Part shown: positions 9,331 to 18,454 of the stretch, piece by piece | How positions within the stretch are numbered: position 1 is the first letter of the stretch | Layout: every line of letters starts with the position of its first letter | Assembly (NCBI GenBank): GCA_944368065.1 | Contig: CALVWV010000006.1 | Span: 1 to 42,749 of the forward strand | DNA from: an uncultured Clostridia bacterium | GTDB lineage: Bacteria > Bacillota > Clostridia > Christensenellales > Borkfalkiaceae | Direction of reading: 5' to 3' | DNA: 42,749 nt | Notes under the pieces: model-generated | Databases searched by the model: none | What the model was told of the DNA's origin: nothing | What the model saw: only the letters and a program-made list of their open reading frames with translations | Made by a program: the position numbers and the translations under genes

Positions 9331-10230
9331 ATGAACAGGATATATTATTACAGCGACGAAATAAACGACGATTTTGCCGGCACTCATATAAAAACCAAGA
9401 CTTTGCCTGATGATTATAAGTTCGTGCCGTCGGGAAAGGGCTGGAAGGCCGCCCGCTTTTTCGTCTATAAGCTTTTTGCCACGCCTGTCATACTTGCGGT
9501 GGGGGCTTTTACCGCCCGCATAAAAAACAAGCGCGTTTTAAAGGGTTACAAAAAGGGCGGGGCGTATATCTACGGCAATCATACGGCGTATTTGAACGAC
9601 GCAATGAATCCCACGCGCATATCCTTCCCGCGCACTGCGGACGTTGTGGTGAATCCCGACGCCGTGTCGATAAAAGGCTGCGGTCAGCTCGTAAGGCTTC
9701 TCGGCGGCGTGCCCGTGCCCTCCGACCTTAATGGGCTTAAAAACTTTTCTTCGGACATAGCCGACGCCGTGCAGAGCGGGCATTGGGTAGCCATCTATCC
9801 CGAGGCGCACATATGGCCGTACTATACCGGCATACGCCCGTTCGGTTCGGCTTCGTTCAAGTATCCCGCAAAAAGCGGCGCACCCGTGTTTGCCTTTACC
9901 ACGGTATACAAAAAGCGCCGTTTTTTCAGAAAGCCGAAAAAGATTGTGTATGTGGACGGACCTTTCTTTGCCGAGGGCGACAGCATTAAGCAAAAGGCAA
10001 ATAATCTGCGCGAAAAGGTGTATGCCGCAATGTGCGGCCGCGCCGCTTTGAGCGATGTGGCTTACTGTGAATATTGCAAGGTTGAAAACGCAAGCCTTGC
10101 CGCATCTTTAAACGCCGCACAGCAGGGCGCAGGGCATTCAAGGCGCGCTTTGCGCCTGCCCGCGGATATCCCCGCGGCGGAAGGCGAAGGAGAAAAGGAA
10201 GAGGAGATTGTGTCCGCGCGCAATGTTTAA
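9331..10230 (+). CDS. PlsC-like lysophospholipid acyltransferase family protein
   Basis: The 299-residue protein resembles 1-acylglycerol-3-phosphate acyltransferases, which transfer a fatty acyl group to lysophosphatidate at the inner membrane face. One hydrophobic segment (about 48-62) could anchor it. The acceptor motif reads YGNHTAYLND, so His84 and Asp90 are separated by five residues rather than the usual four. The later PEAHIWPYYTGIRPF motif (from 157) replaces the common PEGTR block and matches a Clostridia subgroup known to me. The C-terminal 50 residues are Ala/Glu-rich and probably disordered. AAGAGGTG precedes the ATG. Exact substrate is unproven. A second, different acyltransferase lies at 31781. 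Confidence 0.85.
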   Translation: MNRIYYYSDEINDDFAGTHIKTKTLPDDYKFVPSGKGWKAARFFVYKLFATPVILAVGAFTARIKNKRVLKGYKKGGAYIYGNHTAYLNDAMNPTRISFPRTADVVVNPDAVSIKGCGQLVRLLGGVPVPSDLNGLKNFSSDIADAVQSGHWVAIYPEAHIWPYYTGIRPFGSASFKYPAKSGAPVFAFTTVYKKRRFFRKPKKIVYVDGPFFAEGDSIKQKANNLREKVYAAMCGRAALSDVAYCEYCKVENASLAASLNAAQQGAGHSRRALRLPADIPAAEGEGEKEEEIVSARNV

Positions 10231-10348
10231 ACGCGTTGGCTTAGGCATATGTAAGGGGTAAATCGTTAAAATTGCATGTTTCGGGCATATGTGCGGGTCA
10301 ATTAAAAGGCGGAGCGCATTGCCCGCATGATATATGGAGATTAATATA

Positions 10349-10392
10349 ATAAATCAGCCGCGGCGCAATACCTTGCGCCGCGGCTGATTTAT
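10349..10392. terminator. Bidirectional terminator between convergent genes
   Basis: A perfect 20-base stem (10349-10368 with 10373-10392) with a TACC loop lies between the acyltransferase (+) and dapB (-). A/T pairs at the stem base supply the tail on both strands. Confidence 0.75.
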
Positions 10393-10464
10393 GTGAGGTA
10401 GTTTGGAATGATCCCTTTTATTTATCTTTCGTAAGTTTCTTTGAAAGCGTTCGCGGGGCAAAAA

Positions 10465-11220
10465 TCATAGTCCGCCCAAAACGTCCTTCATGTCGTAAAG
10501 TCCTGCGGGCTTGCCCGCAAGCCATTTTGCCGCGCGTATTGCGCCGGCAGCAAAAACCTTTTTGGAGCGCGCCGAGTGCGAAAGCGTTATGATTTCGTCT
10601 TCGCCGCAGAACAAAACGTCGTGCTCGCCTACTATAGTGCCGCCGCGGACGGCGTGTATGCCTATTTCTCTGCCGCGCGCGCCCGTCATGCCCTCTCTGC
10701 CGCATACGTACGGTTTCTTCTCCGCGAATGCGGAATTGGCGCTGTCGGCAAGCATGAGCGCTGTGCCGCTGGGTGCGTCCTTTTTAAGGTTGTGGTGTTT
10801 TTCAACAATCTCTATGTCAAAACTTTCGCCGAGAAACTGCGCCGCTTCCTTTACAAGCTTTACCAAAAGGTTTACCCCTACCGAAAAGTTCGCCGTGCGG
10901 AATATCGCAACTTTACGGGCGCACTCTTTTATATATTCGAGCTGCTTTTCGGTATAGCCTGTCGCGGCGATGACCGCGGGCACGTTATTTTTTATGCAGT
11001 AAGCCATTTCGCTTTCAAGGCAGGCGGGGGAGGAAAAGTCTATCACGACGTCAACCTTTTCCTGCACGTCGCCGAAAGAGGGGTAAATCTTGCCCTTGAA
11101 ATTTTCGTTTTCGTGTAAATCCACGCCGCACACTGCCTCGGCTTCGGCGTCCTGCGCAAGCATTTCGGTTATGTTTCTGCCCATATGGCCGGCAACGCCG
11201 CAAACAAGTACTTTAATCAT
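10465..11220 (-). CDS. dapB: 4-hydroxy-tetrahydrodipicolinate reductase DapB
   Basis: The 251-residue cytoplasmic enzyme reduces hydroxytetrahydrodipicolinate with NAD(P)H in lysine and diaminopimelate synthesis. It has an N-terminal Rossmann motif VCGVAGHMGRNI. The active-site signature EKHHNLKKDAPSGTA contains the catalytic His-His pair and the substrate-binding Lys and Ser-Gly-Thr. Its ATG overlaps the dapA stop by 4 bases (ATGA), so the two are translationally coupled. It is last in the asd-dapA-dapB operon. Confidence 0.97.
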   Translation of the reverse strand: MIKVLVCGVAGHMGRNITEMLAQDAEAEAVCGVDLHENENFKGKIYPSFGDVQEKVDVVIDFSSPACLESEMAYCIKNNVPAVIAATGYTEKQLEYIKECARKVAIFRTANFSVGVNLLVKLVKEAAQFLGESFDIEIVEKHHNLKKDAPSGTALMLADSANSAFAEKKPYVCGREGMTGARGREIGIHAVRGGTIVGEHDVLFCGEDEIITLSHSARSKKVFAAGAIRAAKWLAGKPAGLYDMKDVLGGL

Positions 11221-12104
11221 AATTTTTTAAGTCCTAAACTTTTGATGGCGTCGTCCATAATCTTTTTGTGCGCGTCCTCGAGTTCGGTGAGGGGAGGACG
11301 GGGAAGCCCCGCTTCCAGACCTATCACGTCGCAGCCGTATTTTACGGGTATGGGGTTTACTTCGGTAAAGCAAGCGTCGATGAGGGGCAGAAGCTTATCT
11401 TCAAGCTCGTTGGCTCTGTCGAGGTCGTGCGCCGCCATGTATTCGTAAACCTGCTTTGTTTCCTTGGGCGCGATGTTGGAAACGACGGAAATAAGTCCCG
11501 CGCCGCCTATCGCAAGTATTGGCAGGTTGAGGTTATCGTCGCCCGAATACAAATCCATTTTGTCGCGTATTCTGCGCATTGTTTCGCATATCTGTTCCAT
11601 ATTGCCGCACGCTTCCTTTATGCCCGCCATATTGGGAATGAGTGAGAGCTCTTCCGCGGTCGCGGGAAGAATGTTTACGCCAGTGCGCGGGGGCACGTTG
11701 TATGCGACTACGGGAATGGAAACTGCCGAACATATTGCCTTGTAATATTCCACTATGCCGCGCTGGGTGCACTTGTTGTAGTAAGGCGTTACGGCAAGCA
11801 GACCGTCCGCGCCTTCCTTTTCTGCAAGTTTTGCCATCTCTACGGCGTGAGCCGTGCTGTTCGAACCGCATCCGAACATAATTTTTGCGCGACCCGCCGT
11901 CTTTTCAACGGTAAAGCGCATCACCGCCAGCTTTTCTTCGTCGGTCATCGTGGGCGGCTCGCCCGTGGTGCCGAGCACAAGCAGCATATCCGTTCCGTTT
12001 TCTATCTGGTACTCAATCATTCTGGCAAAAGCTTCAAAATTAATGCCCCCGTCTTTGAAGGGAGTAATCATCGCCGTTGCCGTCCCCTTAAAAAATCCTA
12101 CCAT
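11217..12104 (-). CDS. dapA: 4-hydroxy-tetrahydrodipicolinate synthase DapA
   Basis: The 295-residue TIM-barrel aldolase condenses pyruvate with aspartate semialdehyde, the product of the asd gene just upstream. The LGTTGEPPT substrate loop, the YNVPPRTG catalytic tyrosine motif and the AGIKEACG segment holding the Schiff-base lysine are all present. The gap from asd is 127 bases and A/T-rich; an internal promoter is possible but not clear. The GCGGGG before the ATG is a poor ribosome site. Confidence 0.97.
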   Translation of the reverse strand: MVGFFKGTATAMITPFKDGGINFEAFARMIEYQIENGTDMLLVLGTTGEPPTMTDEEKLAVMRFTVEKTAGRAKIMFGCGSNSTAHAVEMAKLAEKEGADGLLAVTPYYNKCTQRGIVEYYKAICSAVSIPVVAYNVPPRTGVNILPATAEELSLIPNMAGIKEACGNMEQICETMRRIRDKMDLYSGDDNLNLPILAIGGAGLISVVSNIAPKETKQVYEYMAAHDLDRANELEDKLLPLIDACFTEVNPIPVKYGCDVIGLEAGLPRPPLTELEDAHKKIMDDAIKSLGLKKL

Positions 12105-12231
12105 ATTTTACCCCGCTATATTGTTTTAATATAATAATATTTTTTTGCGTTGAAAATTATTTACTGTTTTTTATTCGTTAAGGCATATTGCCGCACCTTT
12201 TATATTCAATGCGCGCAAAAATGCTTTATTT

Positions 12232-13308
12232 TCAGTCGAAATATCCCTTTGCCGCGAGGAGCTCGGCAAGGAGCACGGCTCCGCCCGCCGCGCCGCGCAG
12301 GGTGTTGTGCGAAAGACCTACGAACTTGTAGTCGAACACGTTGTCTTCCCTCAGTCTGCCGGCGCATACAGCCATTCCGTTTTCCGTCATTCTGTCAAGC
12401 TTTGCCTGGGGACGGTTGTCCTCTTCGAAGTAGTGTATGAACTGAGCGGGCGCGGAGGGCAGCTTAAGCTTCTGCGGCTCGCCCGAAAATTCCGCCCATG
12501 CCTTTAAAATTTCCTCTTTGGAGGGCTTGTTTTCAAAGTTTACGAACACTGCGGCGGTATGGCCGTCAGATACGGGCACGCGCAGGCACTGAGCGGTTAT
12601 TGCGGGGCTCGTGACGGGCACTATTTCGCCGCCTTTAACCTCGCCCCATATCTTCAGCGGCTCTTTTTCGCTCTTTTCTTCCTCACCGCCGATGTAGGGT
12701 ATGATGTTGTCTATAATCTCGGGCATTGTTTCAAACGTCTTGCCCGCGCCCGATATCGCCTGATATGTGGTGACTGCCGCGCTCTTTATGCCGAACTTTT
12801 TAAGCGGATGCAGAAGGGGCACGTAAGACTGAAGCGAGCAGTTGGATTTGACTGCTATAAATCCGCGCTTTGTGCCGAGGCGCTTTTTCTGCGCGGGGAT
12901 AACTTCTATGTGGTCGGCGTTTATTTCGGGTATTACCATGGGCACGTCCGGCGTGAAGCGGTGCGCGCTGTTGTTTGAAACTATGGGGCACTCAAGCTTT
13001 GCGTAGGCGTATTCAAGCTCCTTTATCTCGTCCTTTTTCATGTTTACGGCGCAGAAGCAGAAGTCCACGGAAGCGGCTATCTTTTCCTTGTCTGCGGAAG
13101 CGTCCAGGACAACCATATCCGCAAACTTTTCGGGCAGGGGCGCGCTCATGTGCCAGCGGCGGAGTGCGTCTTTATACTTTTTGCCCGCAGAAGAGGAGGA
13201 CGCGGCAAGGCACGTCACGTTGAACCAGGGGTGATTTTCCAAAAGCAGCAAAAAGCGCTGTCCTACCATACCGGTGGCGCCTATGACGCCTACGTTGAAT
13301 TTTTTCAT
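12232..13308 (-). CDS. asd: Aspartate-semialdehyde dehydrogenase, archaeal/fungal-type
   Basis: The 358-residue enzyme makes aspartate semialdehyde from aspartyl phosphate using NADPH. It begins with the nucleotide-binding motif VGVIGATGMVGQRF. The catalytic cysteine lies in KSNCSLQSY (Cys157), and the late SDGHTAAVFVNF segment includes a conserved histidine. The overall pattern is that of the archaeal/fungal branch rather than the short bacterial branch. AAGGA precedes the start. It heads the asd-dapA-dapB operon and feeds the next enzyme directly. An aspartokinase gene is not in the window. Confidence 0.95.
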   Translation of the reverse strand: MKKFNVGVIGATGMVGQRFLLLLENHPWFNVTCLAASSSSAGKKYKDALRRWHMSAPLPEKFADMVVLDASADKEKIAASVDFCFCAVNMKKDEIKELEYAYAKLECPIVSNNSAHRFTPDVPMVIPEINADHIEVIPAQKKRLGTKRGFIAVKSNCSLQSYVPLLHPLKKFGIKSAAVTTYQAISGAGKTFETMPEIIDNIIPYIGGEEEKSEKEPLKIWGEVKGGEIVPVTSPAITAQCLRVPVSDGHTAAVFVNFENKPSKEEILKAWAEFSGEPQKLKLPSAPAQFIHYFEEDNRPQAKLDRMTENGMAVCAGRLREDNVFDYKFVGLSHNTLRGAAGGAVLLAELLAAKGYFD

Positions 13309-13882
13309 GACTTTTTTCCTTATATAAAATAAATATTTTTCCGAAGTTTTTGATTTGGCTTACCAGCCTTTTGGGTTTGGCTTGCCCATATCTGAGGCAT
13401 GCGCCTTTGCAGAACCTGCCGCCCATAAAACGCTGGCTGCTGCAAGGTATGCGCCGGCTCATAAAAATTTTGCCGCGCCTTGAAAAATCCGAAATAAAAA
13501 AATAACGCGCAGCGCCGCCGCGCTCCGCGTAAAAAGACTGCAACAAAAACACCTTTTACAAAATAGCGCAACGCATAAAGCGACAGTTGCAAGGGTATTG
13601 ACCTTTGCACCCAGCACAGATTAAAGGGATTTTTCTGCACTTCGGCGGCGATGCCCTTTTTTCGCGGAGAATAAGCAATTCCCTTAAAATCCAACTCCGC
13701 GCGTACTCATGCTCAGCCGCTCCTCTATTCAGTAATGTAAATATAACACAGCTCGGCGCAAATGTAAAGAATTTTATTAAACCTCAATTAAAATAATTGA
13801 AAAAATATTCTCTATGCTGTATAATACTGTAAATGCAGGGAGCAGAAGCGTGCCCTGCACAAATCAATTCAAGGATGCAAAG
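13309..13882. other. Divergent intergenic region upstream of asd
   Basis: No gene is supported here; short frames in it lack ribosome sites. An imperfect inverted repeat at 13588-13609 (TGCAAGGGT and ACCTTTGCA around four bases) could be an operator. The asd-side leader is long and has several short GC-rich complementary segments. I looked for a lysine riboswitch or T-box and recognised neither. The right end holds the promoter at 13797-13825. Confidence 0.5.
13797..13825 (+). promoter_or_regulatory. Promoter of the membrane protein-methyltransferase pair
   Basis: TTGAAA (13797-13802), 17 bases, TATAAT (13820-13825). It overlaps an in-frame ATG at 13814, which argues for the later start at 13883. 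Confidence 0.8.
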
Positions 13883-15139
13883 ATGTCAGCAGATTCCAGA
13901 GTAAAAGCCTTGGAAGGCAACGAAATAAAAGATTATTCCCGCAAAGAGCTGCCCAGAAGCAGGTGGGCGGATACGTGGGACGTGTTCAGGTCCAATTTTG
14001 CAAAAATTATCATCAACAACCTGTTTACGCTCCTGTTTTTCCTCCCCCTCGTGGCAGTGGTTTATATCCGCGGGCTGTACGTAAGTTCAGTTTCCAACAC
14101 ATATCCTTTCGGTTCCAACATAGGTTCGGCGGGACTTCCCTCCACGCCTAACGTAATGGGGCTTGCGGAAAGACTTGAGTGGTCTGCGGATATGATGTTC
14201 TATTCGCTTGCAATCGTTGCCGGTCTCATCGCCGCCATAGGCGTTGCGGGCGCGTGCTATTCTATGAAAAAGCTCGTCAATACCCACGGCGACTTTACCA
14301 TAAAAAGCTATTTCCGCGGAGTCAGAAAGTGCTACCTCAACGTCGCGCTTCCCGCGGCGCTGTTCATGATAGTCTTCTTTGCTACCGTCATGGTTAGCGA
14401 CTGGAAGAACTATACGATAGCCGTCGGCGGCTCTGCCGCGTGGCCCATCGCCGCAACCGTGCTCATGATTATACTGTGCGTTCTTGTAGGCATTATATGC
14501 ATGTGGTTTATCGCGGTTGGCGTAAGCTACAAGGTAGGTCCCTGGCAGCTCGTCAAAAACAGTTTCGTGCTCATAGTCGGCTCAATTATTCAGACAATAT
14601 TCATTTTAGGCATTGCATTCATACCCGTATGGTTCCTTCTTATCGGCGGCATAATGCAGATAATAGCCATAATAATTTTCATAGTATTCGGCTTCTCTTA
14701 CGTCTTCCTCGTCTGGATGAGCTATACGCAGTGGGTGTTCGATATGTACATCACGCCCAACATCGAGGCGCAGAAAGCCGTTGAGCGCTCAAAAATGACC
14801 AAGGAGCAGCTCGCCGCAGAAAAGGACGCCGAGGAAAAGAGGATTGTGGGCGAAATACTCGCCGCCGGCAAGAGCGAGCTTGTAGGCAGACCCATTCTTC
14901 CCATAGACGGCGCGCCCGTTCCCGCGCTCGGCAAAACGTTCTCCCGCGCGGACATAGCTGCAGTCGCTTCAGGCAGGCAGGATATAGAAAAGCGCGTTTC
15001 CGATTATGAGGAAGAGCATAAGAACGACAAGCGCTACGTTGAGTACAACAAGCTTTTCGCCGAAAGGGAAAAGGCGCTCAAGGACGAAGGCAAGGGCAAA
15101 AAGAAAAAGAAGATCAGCGCGGACAACCTTTTAAGGTAA
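13883..15139 (+). CDS. Multi-pass membrane protein with charged C-terminal tail, function unknown
   Basis: The ATG at 13883 has AAGGA upstream and lies after the promoter; the frame extends back to 13814 but that codon falls inside the promoter. The product is about 418 residues. It begins with a polar segment, then SRWADTWDVFRSNFAKIIINNL leads into the first membrane segment. About six hydrophobic segments follow to residue 295. The final 120 residues are highly charged and end with a Lys run (GKKKKKISADNLLR), probably cytoplasmic. The opening resembles membrane proteins in Clostridia that start with a WDVF-x-NF motif before the first helix, but I cannot name the family. The methyltransferase follows after 16 bases. 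Confidence 0.85.
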   Translation: MSADSRVKALEGNEIKDYSRKELPRSRWADTWDVFRSNFAKIIINNLFTLLFFLPLVAVVYIRGLYVSSVSNTYPFGSNIGSAGLPSTPNVMGLAERLEWSADMMFYSLAIVAGLIAAIGVAGACYSMKKLVNTHGDFTIKSYFRGVRKCYLNVALPAALFMIVFFATVMVSDWKNYTIAVGGSAAWPIAATVLMIILCVLVGIICMWFIAVGVSYKVGPWQLVKNSFVLIVGSIIQTIFILGIAFIPVWFLLIGGIMQIIAIIIFIVFGFSYVFLVWMSYTQWVFDMYITPNIEAQKAVERSKMTKEQLAAEKDAEEKRIVGEILAAGKSELVGRPILPIDGAPVPALGKTFSRADIAAVASGRQDIEKRVSDYEEEHKNDKRYVEYNKLFAEREKALKDEGKGKKKKKISADNLLR

Positions 15140-15155
15140 GGCGCGGAGTTCTGCC

Positions 15156-15890
15156 ATGAAAGAAAGTTACGCCGCCCTCGGCGGCAGATTCGAATATTTA
15201 AACTCTGACTGCGGCTATGAACAATGGTCGCAGTATTTAATTAAAACGCTTGAAAGCCTCGGCGCGGGTGCAAGCGGGGCGGATATCGGCTGTGGCAACG
15301 GCTACTTTACTCGCGCGCTCTACAAAGCGGGCAAGAAAATGTGCGGTGTGGACATCTCGACCGAGATGCTTTCAAAAGCCGAAGAGCTCGCCGCAAAAGA
15401 GGGCGTTCGCGCCGAATTTTTACTCGGCGATATAACCAAACTAAAACTGACGCGCCGCGTCGATTTCGCCGTCGCCGTAAACGACTGCCTCAACTACGTG
15501 CCGCAGAACAAGCTTAAAACTGCATTTTCAAAAGTCGCGGGCTGCCTTAAAAAGGGCGGGGCATTCGTCTTTGACATAAGCACGGAATATAAACTGAAAA
15601 ACGTGCTCGGCGACAATCTTTTCGCCGAGGACACCGACGACATAACTTACCTCTGGTTCAACAAATGGACGGGCGACAGCGTGATTATGGATATCACGGT
15701 GTTCACCGCGGCGGGCGGCGGACTGTTCAGGCGGGAGGACGAGCGCCACGTTCAGTACGCGCATAAAATTCCCGACGTGGTCAGCGCGCTGGAGGAGGCG
15801 GGCTTTGAAGTGGTCCGCACGGAGGGGCATCTGGGCGCGCCGCTTGAAAGCGACAGTCTGCGCGCAAACTTTATCTGCAGACGCAGGTAG
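15156..15890 (+). CDS. Class I SAM-dependent methyltransferase
   Basis: The 244-residue protein has the Rossmann-type SAM site: motif I GADIGCGNGYFTRAL (about residues 39-53), motif II acidic end CGVDIS, and the LLGDITKL segment near residue 92. A DCLNYV motif follows. This layout is that of small-molecule methyltransferases of the Methyltransf_11/25 type. The substrate is not deducible. It lies 16 bases after the membrane protein with a GCGGAG site, so it is probably co-transcribed. The product ends just before the promoter of hslO. Confidence 0.9.
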   Translation: MKESYAALGGRFEYLNSDCGYEQWSQYLIKTLESLGAGASGADIGCGNGYFTRALYKAGKKMCGVDISTEMLSKAEELAAKEGVRAEFLLGDITKLKLTRRVDFAVAVNDCLNYVPQNKLKTAFSKVAGCLKKGGAFVFDISTEYKLKNVLGDNLFAEDTDDITYLWFNKWTGDSVIMDITVFTAAGGGLFRREDERHVQYAHKIPDVVSALEEAGFEVVRTEGHLGAPLESDSLRANFICRRR

Positions 15891-15914
15891 CGTGCCGATG
15901 GACAAAGCCGCTGT

Positions 15915-15943
15915 TTGAACTTAAACGCTCCGCCTTATATATA
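15915..15943 (+). promoter_or_regulatory. Promoter of the hslO operon
   Basis: TTGAAC (15915-15920), 17 bases, TATATA (15938-15943). Confidence 0.65.
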
Positions 15944-15971
15944 AGTGTAATAAAAAAACAGGATTGAAAAG

Positions 15972-16796
15972 ATGAACAGACTTTACAAAACGCTTATATG
16001 CAACAAACAGATATCTCTTTCGGTGCTCGAAACTACCGACCTCGCGCAGACTGCGCGCGACATACACGGCCTCGAGCCGCGCGCGGCGAAGGCGCTCGCA
16101 GAGCTTCTTACCTGCGGCGCGTACATGTCGGGCTGCCTTAAAAGCGAAAAGGGCGCTGTTTCCATAACGGTGAAGGGCGGCGATAACGCGGGCACGGCGA
16201 GCGTATCCGGCGACGTCGGTCTGCACATGCGCGGGTATATAGACGGCTCGGCGGAAGGCAGACTTGCGGGCGGATTTATGACCGTTGTCAAGGACGACGG
16301 ATTTTTCCGTCCGTTCACGGGCGCCTGCGAACTCATTTCCGACGACGTTTCGGAAAATATGGAGCATTACTTCGAAATATCAGAACAGATACCCACTAAG
16401 GTGCGCATAGGCGCGCGCTTCGACGGCGAAAAGTGCGTAAGCGCGGGCGGCGTCATACTTCAGCTTCTGCCCGGCGCGGACAAATCCGCGGTAAAACTTG
16501 CCGAAGAAAAGGCTGCGGCTATCGGTGATATCGCAGCGGACATAGCCGCTCTCGGCGCCGAAGGCGTAATAAAAAAATATTTCGCTTCAGAGACGGACAA
16601 GGGTTACACCTACATAACCGAGCCCGTCTACAAGTGCAACTGCTCGCGCGAAAAAATTTCCGCGCTTTTAAAGACCATGGGCAGGGCGGAGCTCGAGGAC
16701 ATCATAAAGGAGCAGGGCGCCGTTTCCGTCCATTGCCATTACTGCAACACCGATTATAAGTTCGGCGAGGAAGATATACAGAAATTATTCTCATGA
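15972..16796 (+). CDS. hslO: Redox-regulated chaperone Hsp33
   Basis: The 274-residue cytoplasmic holdase is switched on by oxidation. Its C-terminal zinc site is intact: Cys222-X-Cys224 and Cys255-X2-Cys258. Loss of zinc and disulphide formation activate the known family members. The N-terminal domain starts KTLICNKQISLSVLETTDL, and length is normal. Its stop overlaps the next ATG by 4 bases, coupling it to the TPR protein. A hydrogen-peroxide-related regulator and rubrerythrin occur elsewhere in the window. Confidence 0.97.
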   Translation: MNRLYKTLICNKQISLSVLETTDLAQTARDIHGLEPRAAKALAELLTCGAYMSGCLKSEKGAVSITVKGGDNAGTASVSGDVGLHMRGYIDGSAEGRLAGGFMTVVKDDGFFRPFTGACELISDDVSENMEHYFEISEQIPTKVRIGARFDGEKCVSAGGVILQLLPGADKSAVKLAEEKAAAIGDIAADIAALGAEGVIKKYFASETDKGYTYITEPVYKCNCSREKISALLKTMGRAELEDIIKEQGAVSVHCHYCNTDYKFGEEDIQKLFS

Positions 16797-18454
16797 GTAA
16801 AACCGAAGCTATAGATTTCAGCGACGACAGGCTGCTCGAGCTTGCCGCGTCAAGGCTGGATAATCACAACTTAATAGGTGCGCTCAAAGTACTCAATAAA
16901 AATGCCGAGCTCAACTTCGACGACGACCGCTCTTTCATGCTGTACGCCGAAGTTTTCGACGATATGGAGCTGTACGAAAAGTCTGTCAACAAATGGTTCA
17001 GATATATGGACGAAGCGCCCGAAGGCGACCTTGCGGACGCGTACGAAGGGCTTGCCGTCAACTATATGAACCTCGATAACGAGCATTTTGCCGCGTATTA
17101 CTACAACAAACTGCTCGTCGCTACGGACGACCTTTCGCCCGAAAGCCGCAGGGAGATTATAGACAGCTTTCTGAAAAAGCAGGAAAATCCTTTGAAGTTT
17201 GCCTGGCCGCCTCAGATTGCCGACTATTCGGCTGAAATGTCGCGCGGGGTGGAGCTCATGCGCGCCCAGCAGTACGACAAAGCCATCGAGGAGTTCGACA
17301 AGGTTGCCGAGGGCAATCCCCGCTATCTCTCCGCGCGCAACTATATCGCAATGTGCCGCATAATTTCTGACAAGTGCGACGAGGCGGAAGCCGAATGCCT
17401 ATCCATTCTCGAAAAGAAGCCTGACGACGTGCAGGCGCTTACAACTCTCGCCGCCGTCAAGACAGAACAAAAAAAGACGGAGGAGGGGCGCGAACTTGCT
17501 TACCGACTGGTAAATCTGGGCGCTACCGACCCCGACGATATGTATAAAATTGCCACCGTATGCTGCGAAAACAAGCTCCATGCCGAAGCGTTCGCGCTGT
17601 TTGATAAGCTTGAAGGCGAATTTGCCTACGATACTACGGTGCTCTATTTCAAGGCGATATCCGCCTACAACAGCGGCAACTACGACGCGTGCTTCGAAGC
17701 GTTCGATAAAATACTCGCAATCAATCCCGATGCCGTCGTGGCGCGTTACTATATGATGCGCGCCAGGGAAAATGTGAACAGCGGCAAGACGGAGGAGTTC
17801 GGCTATTTTTACCGCCTCCCGCAAAACCTCAGGGAAAGTTCGCTCGAACTCATCTCTTCTTTCTACCGCCTTCCGAAGCGCAGCGCAATGAAGCTCGCCA
17901 AGGAAGTAAACATGCTCGACTGCATCAAGTGGTGCTTCGACGAGCTGGAAAATACCGAAGATAATCAGCTGCACTTCGTCGCGGCGATGTGCGCCGTAAA
18001 GGCGGGGTTCGACGATTACGTCCGCGGACTGCTTTTGGACGCATTCCTTGCCGACAGCCTCAAAATTTCCATACTGCACGACCTTTGCTCCCGCAATGAG
18101 GACAACCAGTTCGGCGTTGTTATATGCAACATTTACAAGTGCGTGGACATATACGCCCTGCACATAGGCCGCGCAAAGCGCAAAAATTTTCTTTCGGCGT
18201 ACGCCGTCCTCGTGTCAAGGTTCGGCATTCTGGACGAAAGTTACTCGGCAAAATTCTGCGGCGCGGCGGAAAGGATGTACAGGGGCATGGCAAAGAGCGG
18301 CGCGCTCGCTTCAAGCGGCAACTTAAAGGCGCTTGCGGCGGCTATGTTCACCGTTTCGGGCGTAAGGGAATCGGATATCCCTGCGGACAACGTCTGCGGC
18401 TTTTTCGATGCCGATAAGGCGGCGTACGACGAAATTATGGAGGCCATGAAATGA
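16793..18454 (+). CDS. TPR-repeat protein coupled to hslO
   Basis: The 553-residue protein has no signal peptide or membrane segment, so it is probably cytoplasmic. Tetratricopeptide-like helices are visible. Examples are the segment around residues 150-205 (GVELMRAQQYDKAIEEFDKV, then ARNYIAMCRIISDKCDEAEA) and residues 280-325 (LYFKAISAYNSGNYDACFEAF, then PDAVVARYYMMRARE). TPR domains are protein-binding scaffolds. The start overlaps the hslO stop (ATGA) and its own stop overlaps the next start in the same way. I do not recognise a more specific family; a role in the stress response is an inference from coupling only. Confidence 0.85.
   Translation: MSKTEAIDFSDDRLLELAASRLDNHNLIGALKVLNKNAELNFDDDRSFMLYAEVFDDMELYEKSVNKWFRYMDEAPEGDLADAYEGLAVNYMNLDNEHFAAYYYNKLLVATDDLSPESRREIIDSFLKKQENPLKFAWPPQIADYSAEMSRGVELMRAQQYDKAIEEFDKVAEGNPRYLSARNYIAMCRIISDKCDEAEAECLSILEKKPDDVQALTTLAAVKTEQKKTEEGRELAYRLVNLGATDPDDMYKIATVCCENKLHAEAFALFDKLEGEFAYDTTVLYFKAISAYNSGNYDACFEAFDKILAINPDAVVARYYMMRARENVNSGKTEEFGYFYRLPQNLRESSLELISSFYRLPKRSAMKLAKEVNMLDCIKWCFDELENTEDNQLHFVAAMCAVKAGFDDYVRGLLLDAFLADSLKISILHDLCSRNEDNQFGVVICNIYKCVDIYALHIGRAKRKNFLSAYAVLVSRFGILDESYSAKFCGAAERMYRGMAKSGALASSGNLKALAAAMFTVSGVRESDIPADNVCGFFDADKAAYDEIMEAMK

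Noticed and set aside
13309-13800. A lysine riboswitch or T-box upstream of asd.
   Set aside because: No conserved core of either was recognised, although the length would allow one.
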